Shown piece by piece: positions 63,448 through 64,000 of a stretch of DNA of 64,000 bases; position 1 is the first letter of the stretch, and each line of letters begins with the position of its first letter. Position numbers and translations under genes: made by a program. This DNA is from Ecdyonurus torrentis (Eukaryota; Arthropoda; Insecta; Ephemeroptera; Heptageniidae), in contig OX439137.1 of the NCBI GenBank assembly GCA_949318235.1, positions 23,795,653-23,859,652 on the forward strand, given 5' to 3'. The notes under the pieces are model-generated. The model was given only the letters and a program-made list of their open reading frames with translations. It made no database searches and was not told the DNA's origin.

Positions 63448-63845
63448 ATTTCGTATGTAATGTTATTCAGATAAAAGAAAGAAATTGTGTATTAAATTTC
63501 TGTAGCATTATACAAAAAATATGACATTTCAATTTATTTGTGTTAGTGTTTTAGCCAGTTAACTTAAGTTTGTATTATTGCCCACTAATGTAGCCTAATT
63601 TAAATCGCACTTGTTATTTAATTAAACGATAGTATACGACTGATCAAACATTCATAATATCTGCGAGATGATTTATTATATCCATTTATTCATTTTTATA
63701 TCATAGTAAAAATACTTTTTAAAAACAGTAAAATTTAAATTTCTCTTGTTCTCAAAATAGTTTATTCATTTAAATAACCAAAGTTAATCTTTATTTTGTT
63801 TTTTAACCAACACATATTGTTCCCATAATGTATAGGAATAAGTTA
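62795..63845. other. Gene-free AT-rich stretch with a GA array
   Basis: (GA)n at 63355-63443. The Arg-Glu frame across it is an artefact. Confidence 0.6.
63355..63443. repeat. (GA)n microsatellite
   Basis: About 44 GA units. Confidence 0.98.
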
Positions 63846-63849
63846 CAAT

Positions 63850-63948
63850 CAAAATAAGTAAAAGTCAACATTTCAATATCTTATTTTTGTCACCCACCAC
63901 ACCTATTCTCTATCTTGACCTGTGTTATCTTTTTGGCTATGTTGCTAC
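63850..63948. mobile_element. MITE family S, partial copy
   Basis: CAACATTTCAATATCTTATT, CACCCACCACACC and CTATCTTGACCTGTG match the centre of 13872-14070. It runs into a poly(T) tract, so only one half is visible. Confidence 0.6.

Positions 63949-63949
<1 letters not shown>

Positions 63950-63992
<43 letters not shown>
63950..63992. repeat. poly(T) tract, 43 nt
   Basis: A T run near the window end with the family S fragment directly upstream. Confidence 0.97.
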
Positions 63993-64000
63993 CTTATATC

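Overview
This window reads as nuclear DNA from an animal, most likely an invertebrate. By eye it is about three quarters A+T. It has spliceosomal exons with GT/AG junctions, a dense load of long dinucleotide and tetranucleotide microsatellites, polymerase-III-derived SINEs and many small inverted-repeat transposons. There are no operons, no bacterial genes and no CRISPR. I cannot name the species.

Coding content is very small. One gene is supported: a minus-strand TMEM200-like two-pass membrane protein. Two of its exons lie at 37707-37929 and 29130-29261, separated by an 8.4 kb intron, and they join in phase across good splice sites. At least one further 3' exon must lie below 29130, probably outside the window. 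The only other protein-coding relic is the 5'-truncated tail of a LINE at about 17135-17640. Most long open frames in the window are microsatellite artefacts, where (CT)n, (TA)n, (TTAC)n and (GAAC)n stay open in several frames.

The rest is transposon-derived. Repeat families I could align within the window, with arbitrary letter names: A (TTAA-flanked, about 340 bp, six copies); B (about 310 bp, ends AGGGTGTAT/ATACACCCT, seven copies or fragments); C (long palindromes, three copies); D (about 300 bp, ends TAGACC, three copies); E (palindromic, three copies); F and G (nested pair plus partial copies); H (four copies); I and J (AT-rich, ends resembling CACGGAAAAA); L, M, N, O, P, R, S, T and U (single or paired); and hAT-like Q (two). 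Three SINE copies share one body but have different heads: one tRNA-derived, one 5S-rRNA-derived and one headless.

Layout: 0-10 kb holds A, B, D and hAT copies plus CT/GA arrays. 10-21 kb holds an AT-rich palindrome cluster, M, B and S elements, the LINE tail, and A, E and B copies. 21.7-22.2 kb is a 484 bp (GTAA)n array. 22-29 kb holds E, T, U, F, G, B, D, H and I elements. 29.1-37.9 kb is the TMEM200-like gene with its intron full of MITEs. 38-50 kb holds H, D, A, J, P, O and B copies and two SINEs. 50.7-51.3 kb is a (GAAC)n plus (CT)n array. 52-64 kb holds a SINE, C, I, J, hAT, R, H and S copies and a (GTCTCT)n array.

The two least ordinary observations are these. First, a G+C-richer segment of about 520 bp is present twice in inverted orientation 20 kb apart (33.6 and 54.3 kb). 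It is about 99% identical while its AT-rich flank is clearly diverged. Second, the palindrome TGACGTCA, the CRE/ATF octamer, occurs at least 18 times against about 0.3 expected from base composition, and it is carried by several unrelated repeat families. I see no convincing new gene system; the novelty here is in the repeats.
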